In this document: one piece after another, positions 56,821 to 64,000 of the stretch | How the letters are laid out: each line of letters opens with the position of its first letter | How positions within the stretch are numbered: the stretch's first letter is position 1 | From: Cellvibrio sp. 79 | GTDB taxonomy: Bacteria > Pseudomonadota > Gammaproteobacteria > Pseudomonadales > Cellvibrionaceae | Direction of reading: 5' to 3' | Length of the DNA: 64,000 nt | Assembly (NCBI GenBank): GCA_003056245.1 | Contig: MVDH01000006.1 | Coordinates: forward strand, 62,001 to 126,000 | Made by a program: the position numbers and the translations under genes | The notes under the pieces: generated by a model | The model's input: only the letters and a program-made list of their open reading frames with translations | Database searches by the model: none | Told to the model about the DNA's origin: nothing

Positions 56821-57024
56821 TTACTCAATGCCCTGTCCGTCGGGATTACTCTGAGCCAGTTTTTGGAGTTTTTGCTGCTGCTTGAAAAATGCTTTCTTTT
56901 GTAAAACCGGGCTCACCAATAAATAAGTCAGTGCAATAAAGGTTATGCCGTAAGCAGCCCAAACATAAGGGCCATGGTTGTTCATAGCAATAAAATCGGC
57001 AAAGCTTTCAAATTGAAATTTCAT
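56821..57024 (-). CDS. ccmD: Haem exporter subunit CcmD
   Basis: This 67-residue single-helix protein stabilises the CcmABCD-E complex. FADFIAMNNHGPYVWAAYGI leads into the helix, followed by a basic cytoplasmic tail (KKAFFKQQQKLQKLAQSN). Its size, the helix and its position between ccmC and ccmE make the call secure. Confidence 0.92.
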   Translation of the reverse strand: MKFQFESFADFIAMNNHGPYVWAAYGITFIALTYLLVSPVLQKKAFFKQQQKLQKLAQSNPDGQGIE

Positions 57025-57035
57025 CGTTGATACCT

Positions 57036-57779
57036 TTATTTGCTCTTGGCAACCAGATCATTGACCCATTGGGTACGGTTTTCCCTGCGCAAAATTTCTA
57101 CCCGGGTATAAAGCAATAATACCAATGCGTAGAAACAATAAAACCCGATAACTATTATTAGCAGAGGATAAAGCATTGACGGATCAATCGTAGATTTCCC
57201 CGTGAATTTAATCGTTGCAGGTTGATGAAGCGTGTTCCACCAATCAACCGATTTATAGATGATGGGGATATTGACCATTCCCACCAACGCCAATATTGCA
57301 CTGGATTTATCAGCGGTATCGCGCTGTTGGTAGGCTTGCTGCAAGGCGATCATACCAAGGTACAGAAAAAACAAAATCAGCATGGAAGTAATTCGCGCAT
57401 CCCATTCCCACCAGGTGCCCCAGGTTGGTTTGCCCCAGATGGAGCCGGTAACCAACGAAATAAATGTAAGCAAAGCGCCAATGGGTGCTGCGGATTTCAT
57501 CACCATAAACGGTAATTTCATTTTCCAGATCAAGCCCACCGCTCCGGAAATCGCCATAATGTAATACCCGGCGAGCGCCAAAAATGCTGCAGGCACATGG
57601 ATATAAATAATGCGGTAGCTATTGCCTTGTTTGTAATCGGCTGGCGCAAATGCCAATCCCCACACTGCGCCAGTAACAATCAATGCAATGCTGATAACGG
57701 TGAGCCAAGGAAGCCAGGGGCTGGTTTTTTCATAAAACCAGCGCGGAGAACCCAAACGGTGAAACCACTGCCATGCCAT
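57036..57779 (-). CDS. ccmC: Haem exporter subunit CcmC
   Basis: CcmC loads haem onto CcmE. It has six membrane helices and the tryptophan-rich WWD motif WGKPTWGTWWEWDARITSML. His ligands lie in IYIHVPAAFLALAGY and TLHQPATIKFTGKSTI. Length is 247 residues, typical. It lies 11 bases before ccmD and follows ccmB by 37 bases. Confidence 0.96.
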   Translation of the reverse strand: MAWQWFHRLGSPRWFYEKTSPWLPWLTVISIALIVTGAVWGLAFAPADYKQGNSYRIIYIHVPAAFLALAGYYIMAISGAVGLIWKMKLPFMVMKSAAPIGALLTFISLVTGSIWGKPTWGTWWEWDARITSMLILFFLYLGMIALQQAYQQRDTADKSSAILALVGMVNIPIIYKSVDWWNTLHQPATIKFTGKSTIDPSMLYPLLIIVIGFYCFYALVLLLYTRVEILRRENRTQWVNDLVAKSK

Positions 57780-57816
57780 AGTTGCCTACCTTCAAAGTAT
57801 TTTCGTCGTTATTGTT

Positions 57817-58509
57817 TTAACCATTACTGCTGATTTTCAGCGCGCCCAGTGCTGCAATTGGAGCAAGAACAATTGCCAACGCCAGAAAAGCGCCCAGTAC
57901 TGCCAGTTGCATGCCAATCGCCCCACCTTGAATGGCAGTTTGGACCGCGCTGGCTCCAAAAATTAATACCGGGATATATAAAGGCATTACGATCAGTGAA
58001 AGCAATAAACCACCTTTGCGCAACGATACCGTAAGTGCCGCCCCAACAGCGCCGATCAAACTCATCGACGCCGTACCCAATGCGAGGGAAACCAGCAAGG
58101 GTAAAAATCCTTCTGCCGGCAAATGCAACATCAACCCCAGCAACGGCGCCATCAGCGTGACCGGAAAACCGGACACCAACCAATGCACCAGAATTTTGGC
58201 CATCACCGTGAAATACAGGGATTGCGGGCTGATGAGCATTTGCTCCAGCGATCCATCTTCAAAATCACTGCGAAACAAACCATCGAGGGACAACAGGGTG
58301 GCCAACAACGCCATTACCCACACAATACCCGGGGCCAATAACACTAATACCGACTTTTCCGGGCTTACCCCCAAGGGTATTAAAGTCACCGCGATTAAAA
58401 AGAACACCAACGGATTTGTTAACTCAGCCTTGTGCCGTGCAGCAACTAACAGGTCACGACGCAGGCTTGCAAGAAATCCACCCAGCAATGAAGACGGTTG
58501 GCTAGCCAT
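57817..58509 (-). CDS. ccmB: Haem exporter permease CcmB
   Basis: This 230-residue permease has six membrane helices: RRDLLVAARHKAELTNPLVF, FLIAVTLIPLGVSPE, DGLFRSDFEDGSLEQMLISP and the last helices with LYIPVLIFGASAVQ. It partners with CcmA as an ABC transporter. The ATG at 58509 overlaps the end of ccmA by eight bases. A GAGGTG Shine-Dalgarno is embedded in ccmA. Confidence 0.95.
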   Translation of the reverse strand: MASQPSSLLGGFLASLRRDLLVAARHKAELTNPLVFFLIAVTLIPLGVSPEKSVLVLLAPGIVWVMALLATLLSLDGLFRSDFEDGSLEQMLISPQSLYFTVMAKILVHWLVSGFPVTLMAPLLGLMLHLPAEGFLPLLVSLALGTASMSLIGAVGAALTVSLRKGGLLLSLIVMPLYIPVLIFGASAVQTAIQGGAIGMQLAVLGAFLALAIVLAPIAALGALKISSNG

Positions 58510-59230
58510 GAGCCACCACCTCACCATTATCGTTTTGTGCGCCGCTCAGACCATTTAATCCCAAATTGGTTTGATGAAAAGCGGCACTTTTTACCGAGCC
58601 AGGACGGTAATCCTGCAAATTCACTACTCGCAGCTGCGGCAAGGTTAAATCCTGGTGTGAGGTCAGTATCACCACTCCACCCTGCGCTGACTGACGTGCG
58701 ATCAGGGCTTCCAATTGACTGACGCCAAGTTTGTCGATCGCGGTAAAAGGTTCGTCGAGAATCCAGATTCGAGCTTCCGCCAAATGCAAACGCGCCAGGG
58801 CTACGCGTCGCAACTGACCAGCCGATAACTGGTAACAGGGAGTGTCTTCGTAACCATAAAGTCCCACTGCCGCCAACGCCTCATCAATACTGATACGACC
58901 TCCAGCCTGGGCCAGATACCAGGCGAGGTTTTCTGCGGGTGTCAGTGATTTTTTGATGCCGGGCAGATGTCCAAGATAAAGCCGGTCACGGGCGAAATCC
59001 CAACTGGCTTCGGGTAGAGGTTGGCCAGAATAAAAAATTTGGCCCTGATAATCAGCGCTAATTCCGGCCAACGCCCGCAATAGAGTAGTTTTGCCTGCAC
59101 CATTGGGGCCGCCGATTTGCACAACATCACCGGCAGCCAGTTGCAAATCCAAGCCGGAAAATAACAGACGCTCGTCCCGCTCGCAGCCAAGATCACGTAA
59201 TTCAAGCAAGGGAGATGGCGAAGAACTCAT
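58502..59230 (-). CDS. ccmA: Haem exporter ATPase CcmA
   Basis: This 242-residue ABC ATPase has Walker A GGPNGAGKTTLLRALAG, signature LSAGQLRRVALARLHLA and Walker B IWILDEPFTAID, then a switch His in VILTSHQDL. The ATG at 59230 is preferred to a GTG 13 codons upstream. It is the first gene of ccmABCDEFG. The divergent gap 59231-59526 has a TATACT box near the middle facing the FliK-like gene, but no clear -35. Confidence 0.96.
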   Translation of the reverse strand: MSSSPSPLLELRDLGCERDERLLFSGLDLQLAAGDVVQIGGPNGAGKTTLLRALAGISADYQGQIFYSGQPLPEASWDFARDRLYLGHLPGIKKSLTPAENLAWYLAQAGGRISIDEALAAVGLYGYEDTPCYQLSAGQLRRVALARLHLAEARIWILDEPFTAIDKLGVSQLEALIARQSAQGGVVILTSHQDLTLPQLRVVNLQDYRPGSVKSAAFHQTNLGLNGLSGAQNDNGEVVAHG

Positions 59231-59526
59231 AATTATTATGGGCCTATCAATGCACTCTGACGATAACACTCGGGAATCTACACATTAGGGCGGACAACAT
59301 ACAGCCCAACCAACAATGAACGACTAAGCTCCAGAGAATGCGGACAAATCTGAAGCGCACAGCTTCACCTGCAGAAATAAGATTGGCAGCCGCTATACTC
59401 TGTAAATTCGGTTATAACTAACAACGGTATGTGCGCGATTATAGCGACCTAAATGCTGGCAACGCATCACAATTTACGATTTTCATCACACAACTGCGAT
59501 ATAAATGGGCATTAGAGAGCACGACT

Positions 59527-61365
59527 ATGGATCTGGGTTCCATCAATGAAAAACTGTTGCATAACCTGCAGCGAACACAGATTGAGCAAATTTCTCTGAT
59601 CAGCAAATCACTGGGCCTGAAAATTGGCAGTCAATTGTTAGCGCAAGCCGATAAAGTCACCCAGGCTACACCGGATGAACGCGCTGAAATCCTTAAAAAT
59701 ATTGATGCAACCCTCGCACAACTCAATAAAAATTCAGCCGCACCGGCAACTAAAGCGCTCATTAACCAACTTGTTGAGCAAAAGCAATTACTGCAGGACC
59801 CCACTCTCAAACTGGTGAACTTAAACCTGAGCCCAACATTGGTAGCAGGAACAACTGCAACACCAACGATGAACGGACAAAATACAGCCTTACAAAATTT
59901 ATTAACTTATACCAACCAACCGGTACAAACCGGACAAACGTTGCTGTTGCAACTCACGGATAATTCACGCCTGCAAATTCTGCAACCATTAAATAAAACC
60001 CAAATAGAAAGTCTCGTTCAATTATTGCAAGCACAAGGCATTAACTTAACCACGCCAACCGAATCGACCAATCAAGCACCGAATTCGTCCAAACTACCCC
60101 CATTATTCATCACCAAGGAACTTGCCACTCAAATTGCAAAACTGGATTTGGGTAAGTTACTGAATGAAAACATCCCCAATAATCAATCAAAAACCAGTGC
60201 AATCCATGAAAATGCCCGCGTAGCCATTAGTGACAGTTTACGCAATCTATTACCACAAAAAGATTCAGGCCAGGATCTATTAAGCAACCTGCCCAAAATC
60301 ACGCAATTTATTCAACAGTTGCCGTTGGCACAGCGTAAAGAATGGCTGCCGAGTCAAATTCAGGATGCGTTAAAAACATTAGCCAATCATGTTCGTTTGA
60401 GCGATCAATTAGGCAATCCCAAAATATTGGCGATGACACTCAGCAACAATGGCCAGGGTTTTGAAAATAAACTGGCGCAAACACTACAACCACAATCTGT
60501 TTCACCAGCGACGCCAACGATACAAACACCGATTAAAAACGCTGCCAATACCATTAGCGCCACAATTAATCCGGCAAATCAGCTGCTCGGCAATGGCAAA
60601 AATATCCCGATTAAATTACAAAACATAAACATACAGCAAGCAGGACAAACACCGTCGAGCCTCGACAAAATGATTGCTCAAGATTTAAAGGGAGCATTGC
60701 TGGGTCTGTTACACCAACTGGATACTGAAATTACAACAACGACTTCATCACCGTTCGCACAAACCGATTCCAGTAAAAATTCATCGGTAAATGCCCTTCC
60801 CCAATTCCTTGGCCTATTAATGAATAAACAACAGGGAGAATTAAACCAGAAACAATTGCGCACCCAGTTAGTCATGCTGATGCACCAATACACATTGGGG
60901 AGCCTTGCGAAAATTCAGTTGCAACAAATACACACCGTCAACCAACAACTCAGCCAGGCAGATGTAACCCAGCCTAATCAGTCCTGGCAATTTGAAATCC
61001 CGGTGCGTCAAGGACACGAAATTCATCCGTTGCAAATTCACATGGAACAGCAATGGATTGAAGAGCAGCAAGAAAATAATTCCCCCAACAGCGTTCGGGT
61101 GCGCCAATGGAATGTCATGTTAAATTTTGATTTACCCGTAGTAGGAAAATTTTATGCGCAGCTGGGTTTATTGGGTAGCAACCTCAGTGCAAAATTCTGG
61201 GCCGAAAATGAAAACACACTGGCAGAAGCCAAAGAAAAAATTGATTCATTAAGTCAATTACTAGAGCGTGAAGGTATTCGTGTAACCCATATACAATGCA
61301 TTCCCGGCTTACCACCAAAACCAAAAATGTTGCTCAATTACTCACTGGTAGATGTAAAAACCTGA
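59527..61365 (+). CDS. FliK-like hook-length-control domain protein
   Basis: This 612-residue protein has a Gln/Asn/Thr/Pro-rich, mostly disordered N-terminal 470 residues. The C-terminal 130 residues are a FliK-type switch domain: VRQWNVMLNFDLPVVGKFYA then LGLLGSNLSAKFWAENENTL and LEREGIRVTHIQCIPGLPP. The start at 59527 is preferred; a GTG 32 codons earlier gives an implausible lead. It is followed after seven bases by an FlhB-C-like gene. The two form a FliK/FlhB-type pair outside the flagellar locus, an arrangement also found beside ccm in pseudomonads. Role unknown; it may tune export-substrate specificity. Confidence 0.8.
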   Translation: MDLGSINEKLLHNLQRTQIEQISLISKSLGLKIGSQLLAQADKVTQATPDERAEILKNIDATLAQLNKNSAAPATKALINQLVEQKQLLQDPTLKLVNLNLSPTLVAGTTATPTMNGQNTALQNLLTYTNQPVQTGQTLLLQLTDNSRLQILQPLNKTQIESLVQLLQAQGINLTTPTESTNQAPNSSKLPPLFITKELATQIAKLDLGKLLNENIPNNQSKTSAIHENARVAISDSLRNLLPQKDSGQDLLSNLPKITQFIQQLPLAQRKEWLPSQIQDALKTLANHVRLSDQLGNPKILAMTLSNNGQGFENKLAQTLQPQSVSPATPTIQTPIKNAANTISATINPANQLLGNGKNIPIKLQNINIQQAGQTPSSLDKMIAQDLKGALLGLLHQLDTEITTTTSSPFAQTDSSKNSSVNALPQFLGLLMNKQQGELNQKQLRTQLVMLMHQYTLGSLAKIQLQQIHTVNQQLSQADVTQPNQSWQFEIPVRQGHEIHPLQIHMEQQWIEEQQENNSPNSVRVRQWNVMLNFDLPVVGKFYAQLGLLGSNLSAKFWAENENTLAEAKEKIDSLSQLLEREGIRVTHIQCIPGLPPKPKMLLNYSLVDVKT

Positions 61366-61372
61366 GGACCTC

Positions 61373-61678
61373 ATGGCTAATCAATATTCATCCACGCAAT
61401 TACAAAAAGCTGTAGCACTTTACTACGATGGAAAAAATGCGCCCCATATTAGTGCCAAAGGTGCCGGAGCAGTCGCGGAACAAATTATGGAAATTGCACG
61501 TGAGCATGGCGTTCCCTTGTGCGATAACCCTAGCCTGGTTGATTTGCTGGTCACGCTAGAATTGGGTGATGAAATTCCGGAAAACCTATATATCGCCGTG
61601 GCTTATATCATTGCTTTCGCCTATCAACTGGAAGGCAAAACACCGGAAAATGAGAAACCTCATCCCGGTTTCCGTTAG
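61373..61678 (+). CDS. FlhB C-terminal-domain paralogue (FlhX-like)
   Basis: This 101-residue protein corresponds to the cytosolic FlhB-CC fragment. It has LQKAVALYYDGKNAPHISAK, GAGAVAEQIMEIAREHGVPL and DNPSLVDLLVTLELGDEIP. It lacks the transmembrane part and the NPTH autocleavage motif that precedes this domain in FlhB, so it resembles the already-cleaved product. GAGGACCTC precedes the ATG. It is translated from the same mRNA as the FliK-like gene. FhlX in Campylobacter and Helicobacter is a similar case. Confidence 0.85.
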   Translation: MANQYSSTQLQKAVALYYDGKNAPHISAKGAGAVAEQIMEIAREHGVPLCDNPSLVDLLVTLELGDEIPENLYIAVAYIIAFAYQLEGKTPENEKPHPGFR

Positions 61679-61792
61679 TCTATCGACATAAAATTACAAA
61701 AAACAAACGATGCGCTCAGTTTTCACCCTTCCCATTAGTGAACATAAGTGAGATTATGACGTCACTATTTTGACGACCTGCTTAAATAAAAA

Positions 61793-62596
61793 ATGTCTCA
61801 TTTTATCTCTGCTGCCGAACTCCAATCCCAATTAAATAAAGTGGTTATTTTTGATTGCCGTTTTAATTTGGGCAATAAAACCCTTGGCAATGAACAATAT
61901 CGAGTCGGCCATATTCCCGGCGCTTATTACCTCGATCTTGAAAAAGATTTGTCATCCCCCGTTAGTAAACATGGCGGGCGCCATCCGCTACCCGATGCAG
62001 ATATTTTTTCGCAAAAAATGCGTGCATGTGGTGTTAACTCGCACACCACCATTGTCGTTTACGATGATTCACGCATGGCTTATGCGGCTCGCACCTGGTG
62101 GTTATTGCGTTATTTCGGTCATCAGCAAGTACTTATTCTGAATGGTGGATTTGCCGCATGGGTTAATAATGGCGGTGCACAAGACAGACGCGAACCCGCT
62201 AGTAAAAATGGAAATTTCAAAGCTACCCCTCAATCAGATTGGGCGCTGAGTCGCGAGGACATTTTGCAGGACGATGGAAAATTATTGCTAATCGATTCAC
62301 GCGAAGCAAAACGCTATCGCGGTGAAGAAGAACCTATAGATCCAATTGCTGGCCACATCCCCGGCGCAGTAAATTATTTATGGCAAGATGCCACTACCGA
62401 ACAAGGATTTATTAAACCCCTCACAGACCAGCAAGAGCGCTGGAAAAATTTGCCGCAGCAAGAAAACCTTATTGTTTACTGTGGCTCCGGCGTGACGGCC
62501 TGCGTAAATCTTTTATCATTGGAAATGAGCGGTATCAACGCCAAACTGTACCCAGGTAGCTGGAGTGACTGGTGCTCCTATCAATTGCAAGACTGA
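61793..62596 (+). CDS. sseA: Two-domain sulfurtransferase (rhodanese / mercaptopyruvate type)
   Basis: This 267-residue protein has two rhodanese domains. The first has FDCRFNLG and GHIPGAYYLDLEKDLSSP, with an inactive loop. The second carries the catalytic Cys in IVYCGSGVTACVNLLSLEM. The loop CGSGVTA is the mercaptopyruvate-sulfurtransferase type, which differs from the CRKG-type of thiosulfate rhodanese. No strong Shine-Dalgarno is seen before the ATG. Confidence 0.85.
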   Translation: MSHFISAAELQSQLNKVVIFDCRFNLGNKTLGNEQYRVGHIPGAYYLDLEKDLSSPVSKHGGRHPLPDADIFSQKMRACGVNSHTTIVVYDDSRMAYAARTWWLLRYFGHQQVLILNGGFAAWVNNGGAQDRREPASKNGNFKATPQSDWALSREDILQDDGKLLLIDSREAKRYRGEEEPIDPIAGHIPGAVNYLWQDATTEQGFIKPLTDQQERWKNLPQQENLIVYCGSGVTACVNLLSLEMSGINAKLYPGSWSDWCSYQLQD

Positions 62597-62626
62597 TAAA
62601 GTCCAGCAATAGTTATTCATAATGTT

Positions 62627-62660
62627 AAAAAAAACGGGCACCCTTAGTGCCCGTTTTTTT
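62627..62660. terminator. Bidirectional terminator
   Basis: ACGGGCAC (62634-62641) pairs with GTGCCCGT (62647-62654), with A and T runs on both flanks. It ends both the sulfurtransferase and the convergent exported protein; the T run overlaps the stop codon of the latter. Confidence 0.92.
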
Positions 62661-63420
62661 AATTGAGATATTCGTATTCAATTCGCACATCCAATGGCAC
62701 GCCCTGGTCATCATCCAGGTTCGAACGCCCCTGAAACCGCATTAGATATTTTCCCTTGGGGTCGTACGCCAGATTAATCGGATCGGCAAATAAAGAAGCA
62801 ATTTTCTTCGCCGGTGCTATCTGAAAATAAATCCATTCACGCCCATAGTCAGCATCATAGACAGGCGATTCACTGGATTTAATTTTTCGCACCTCCAACT
62901 GCACAATACTCAAACGATTTATTACTACAAAACCAAATTTCAATCGTTTTCCTTCGATAAGCTTGTCCCAATTTAATTGGATATAGGAGTCAAAACCGGT
63001 ATCCACAACAACATTGGCATTATCCATAATAGTTTTTTGATTTTGCTCACCATGTACACCGTAGGTCAACACCAGGCGAGCACCGTCAAATTGTGCCGAG
63101 GAATACTCTTTATCGCGCAGGTCTTCAAAGGTGAACATCGGCTGGAATGGCTCGCCAGTATATACCAATGTTTTCGAAGCAAATTTTTTGCCATCCGGGG
63201 ACATATAATCCACACGCACCGATTTATTTTCATCAAGCCCGGTATAAAGCTCGCGATACATCACCTGGTTTTTATCAAGGCTGTAAGCAGTACCAGCGGC
63301 TACATAATTATCCTGCGCGTTAACGTTCATGGCTCCGATGCCAACAAGGGTAATAACAAGCATTTTTTGGCAAATCAATGCTACTCGATTAGTAATGGAA
63401 TTGAATCTTGTGCTGGACAT
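62659..63420 (-). CDS. Exported protein of unknown function
   Basis: This 253-residue protein has a Sec signal (about 1-36, KMLVITLVGIGAMNVNAQ). The mature part is beta-strand-rich: YVAAGTAYSLDKNQVMYREL, YTGLDENKSVRVDYMSPDGK, LTYGVHGEQNQKTIMD and a C-terminal DVRIEYEYLN. No family is recognised. Its signal peptide and the position after a DNA photolyase on the same strand are the only clues. AGGAGGTAGGAGCC lies before the ATG, so translation should be efficient. Confidence 0.75.
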   Translation of the reverse strand: MSSTRFNSITNRVALICQKMLVITLVGIGAMNVNAQDNYVAAGTAYSLDKNQVMYRELYTGLDENKSVRVDYMSPDGKKFASKTLVYTGEPFQPMFTFEDLRDKEYSSAQFDGARLVLTYGVHGEQNQKTIMDNANVVVDTGFDSYIQLNWDKLIEGKRLKFGFVVINRLSIVQLEVRKIKSSESPVYDADYGREWIYFQIAPAKKIASLFADPINLAYDPKGKYLMRFQGRSNLDDDQGVPLDVRIEYEYLN

Positions 63421-63551
63421 ATGGCTCCTACCTCCTACAGATCAAACGATGCACGAATATTGTTAATAACCATAAGTTTCTCATAGAGAAACAACCATGA
63501 GTAAGATGCCGGACCATTCTGCCGTTAAAAAATGAACATCGGCTGTATGTA

Positions 63552-64000
63552 TCAATACTTTACATTCGCACTAACACTGGGTAATTGGGCAAATAATGCA
63601 ATAGTGGATTTTCTACTCTCGGACAAATCTACCAGTGGCGCAGGATAACCATGGGTGGTTGGTGGATTATGAATTTGCCGGTTAGATAAGTGCGCAAGCT
63701 CCGGAATCCATTGACGAATAAATTCGCCTGACGAATCAAAGCGCTCGGATTGACTTACAGGATTAAAAATACGGAAGTAAGGCGCAGCATCCGTGCCCGT
63801 GGATGCACTCCACTGCCAGCCACCGTTATTGGCCGCAAAATCCCCATCCACTAATTGCGACATAAAATATTCCTCGCCCAATCGCCAATCAATCTGGCAA
63901 TTTTTAGTGAGGAACATAGCCACCACCATACGCAGGCGATTATGCATCCATCCTGTTGCATTAAGTTGACGCATCGCAGCATCAACGATTGGAATTCCGG
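63552..64000 (-). CDS. phrB: DNA photolyase, 3' portion (cut by window edge)
   Basis: The C-terminal part of a class I CPD photolyase. It begins at the window edge with IPIVDAAMRQLNATGWMHNR, then LRMVVAMFLTKNCQIDWRLG and the FAD-pocket segment GGWQWSASTGTDAAPYFRIF. These match the conserved C-terminal half of light-driven cyclobutane-dimer repair enzymes. About 149 residues are visible; the rest lies beyond 64000. It is upstream of the exported protein, separated by 131 bases. Confidence 0.93.
   Translation of the reverse strand, partial: GIPIVDAAMRQLNATGWMHNRLRMVVAMFLTKNCQIDWRLGEEYFMSQLVDGDFAANNGGWQWSASTGTDAAPYFRIFNPVSQSERFDSSGEFIRQWIPELAHLSNRQIHNPPTTHGYPAPLVDLSESRKSTIALFAQLPSVSANVKY

Overview
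The window looks like a chromosomal segment of a motile gammaproteobacterium related to Pseudomonas and Cellvibrio. This rests on protein similarity as I recall it and on gene order: flgA/flgM/flgN divergent from cheV-cheR-flgB..., and a ccm cluster divergent from a FliK-like/FlhB-C-like pair. No 16S gene or other direct taxonomic marker is present, so the placement is an inference.

Positions 1-27000 are mainly one polar-flagellum and chemotaxis locus. On the minus strand, reading from high to low coordinates, it runs cheV-cheR, then the rod/hook/ring genes flgBCDEFGHIJ, the junction genes flgK and flgL, a FliT-like chaperone, flagellin 2, flaG, flagellin 1, and finally a MASE1-CHASE-PAS histidine kinase. 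flgA, flgM and flgN run the other way. Four good promoter matches suggest a staged hierarchy: sigma-54 ahead of flgB and flagellin 1, sigma-28 ahead of flagellin 2 and flgM. FlgE, FlgK, FlgL and both flagellins are much longer than usual. FlgE and FlgK share an insertion motif. The flgE-flgF gap holds a cluster of REP-like palindromes.

Positions 27000-35500 follow a tRNA-Arg(CCT). They form a patchwork of accessory genes: a small protein with a FlgM-like motif, an orphan Imm11-type immunity protein, a broken IS3-family transposase, an exported beta-rich protein, a monooxygenase-fold protein, a dihydrofolate-reductase-like protein, OvoA (ovothiol synthesis), a DUF815 ATPase and a solitary receiver protein.

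Positions 35500-51000 are all minus strand and hold two different SMC machines. One is MksB-MksE-MksF (the JetC-JetB-JetA arrangement, without a JetD nuclease). The other is classical Smc followed by ZipA, LigA and a lytic-transglycosylase lipoprotein. Between them lie hemB and two small genes.

Positions 51000-59230 carry the complete cytochrome c maturation set ccmABCDEFG plus ccmH and ccmI. It is split by a plus-strand tRNA-Val/tRNA-Asp unit and a small membrane-protein gene (48 codons) with a near-perfect Shine-Dalgarno. Positions 59527-61678 hold the FliK-like and FlhB-C-like pair. The window ends with a sulfurtransferase, an exported protein of unknown function and the 3' part of a DNA photolyase gene.
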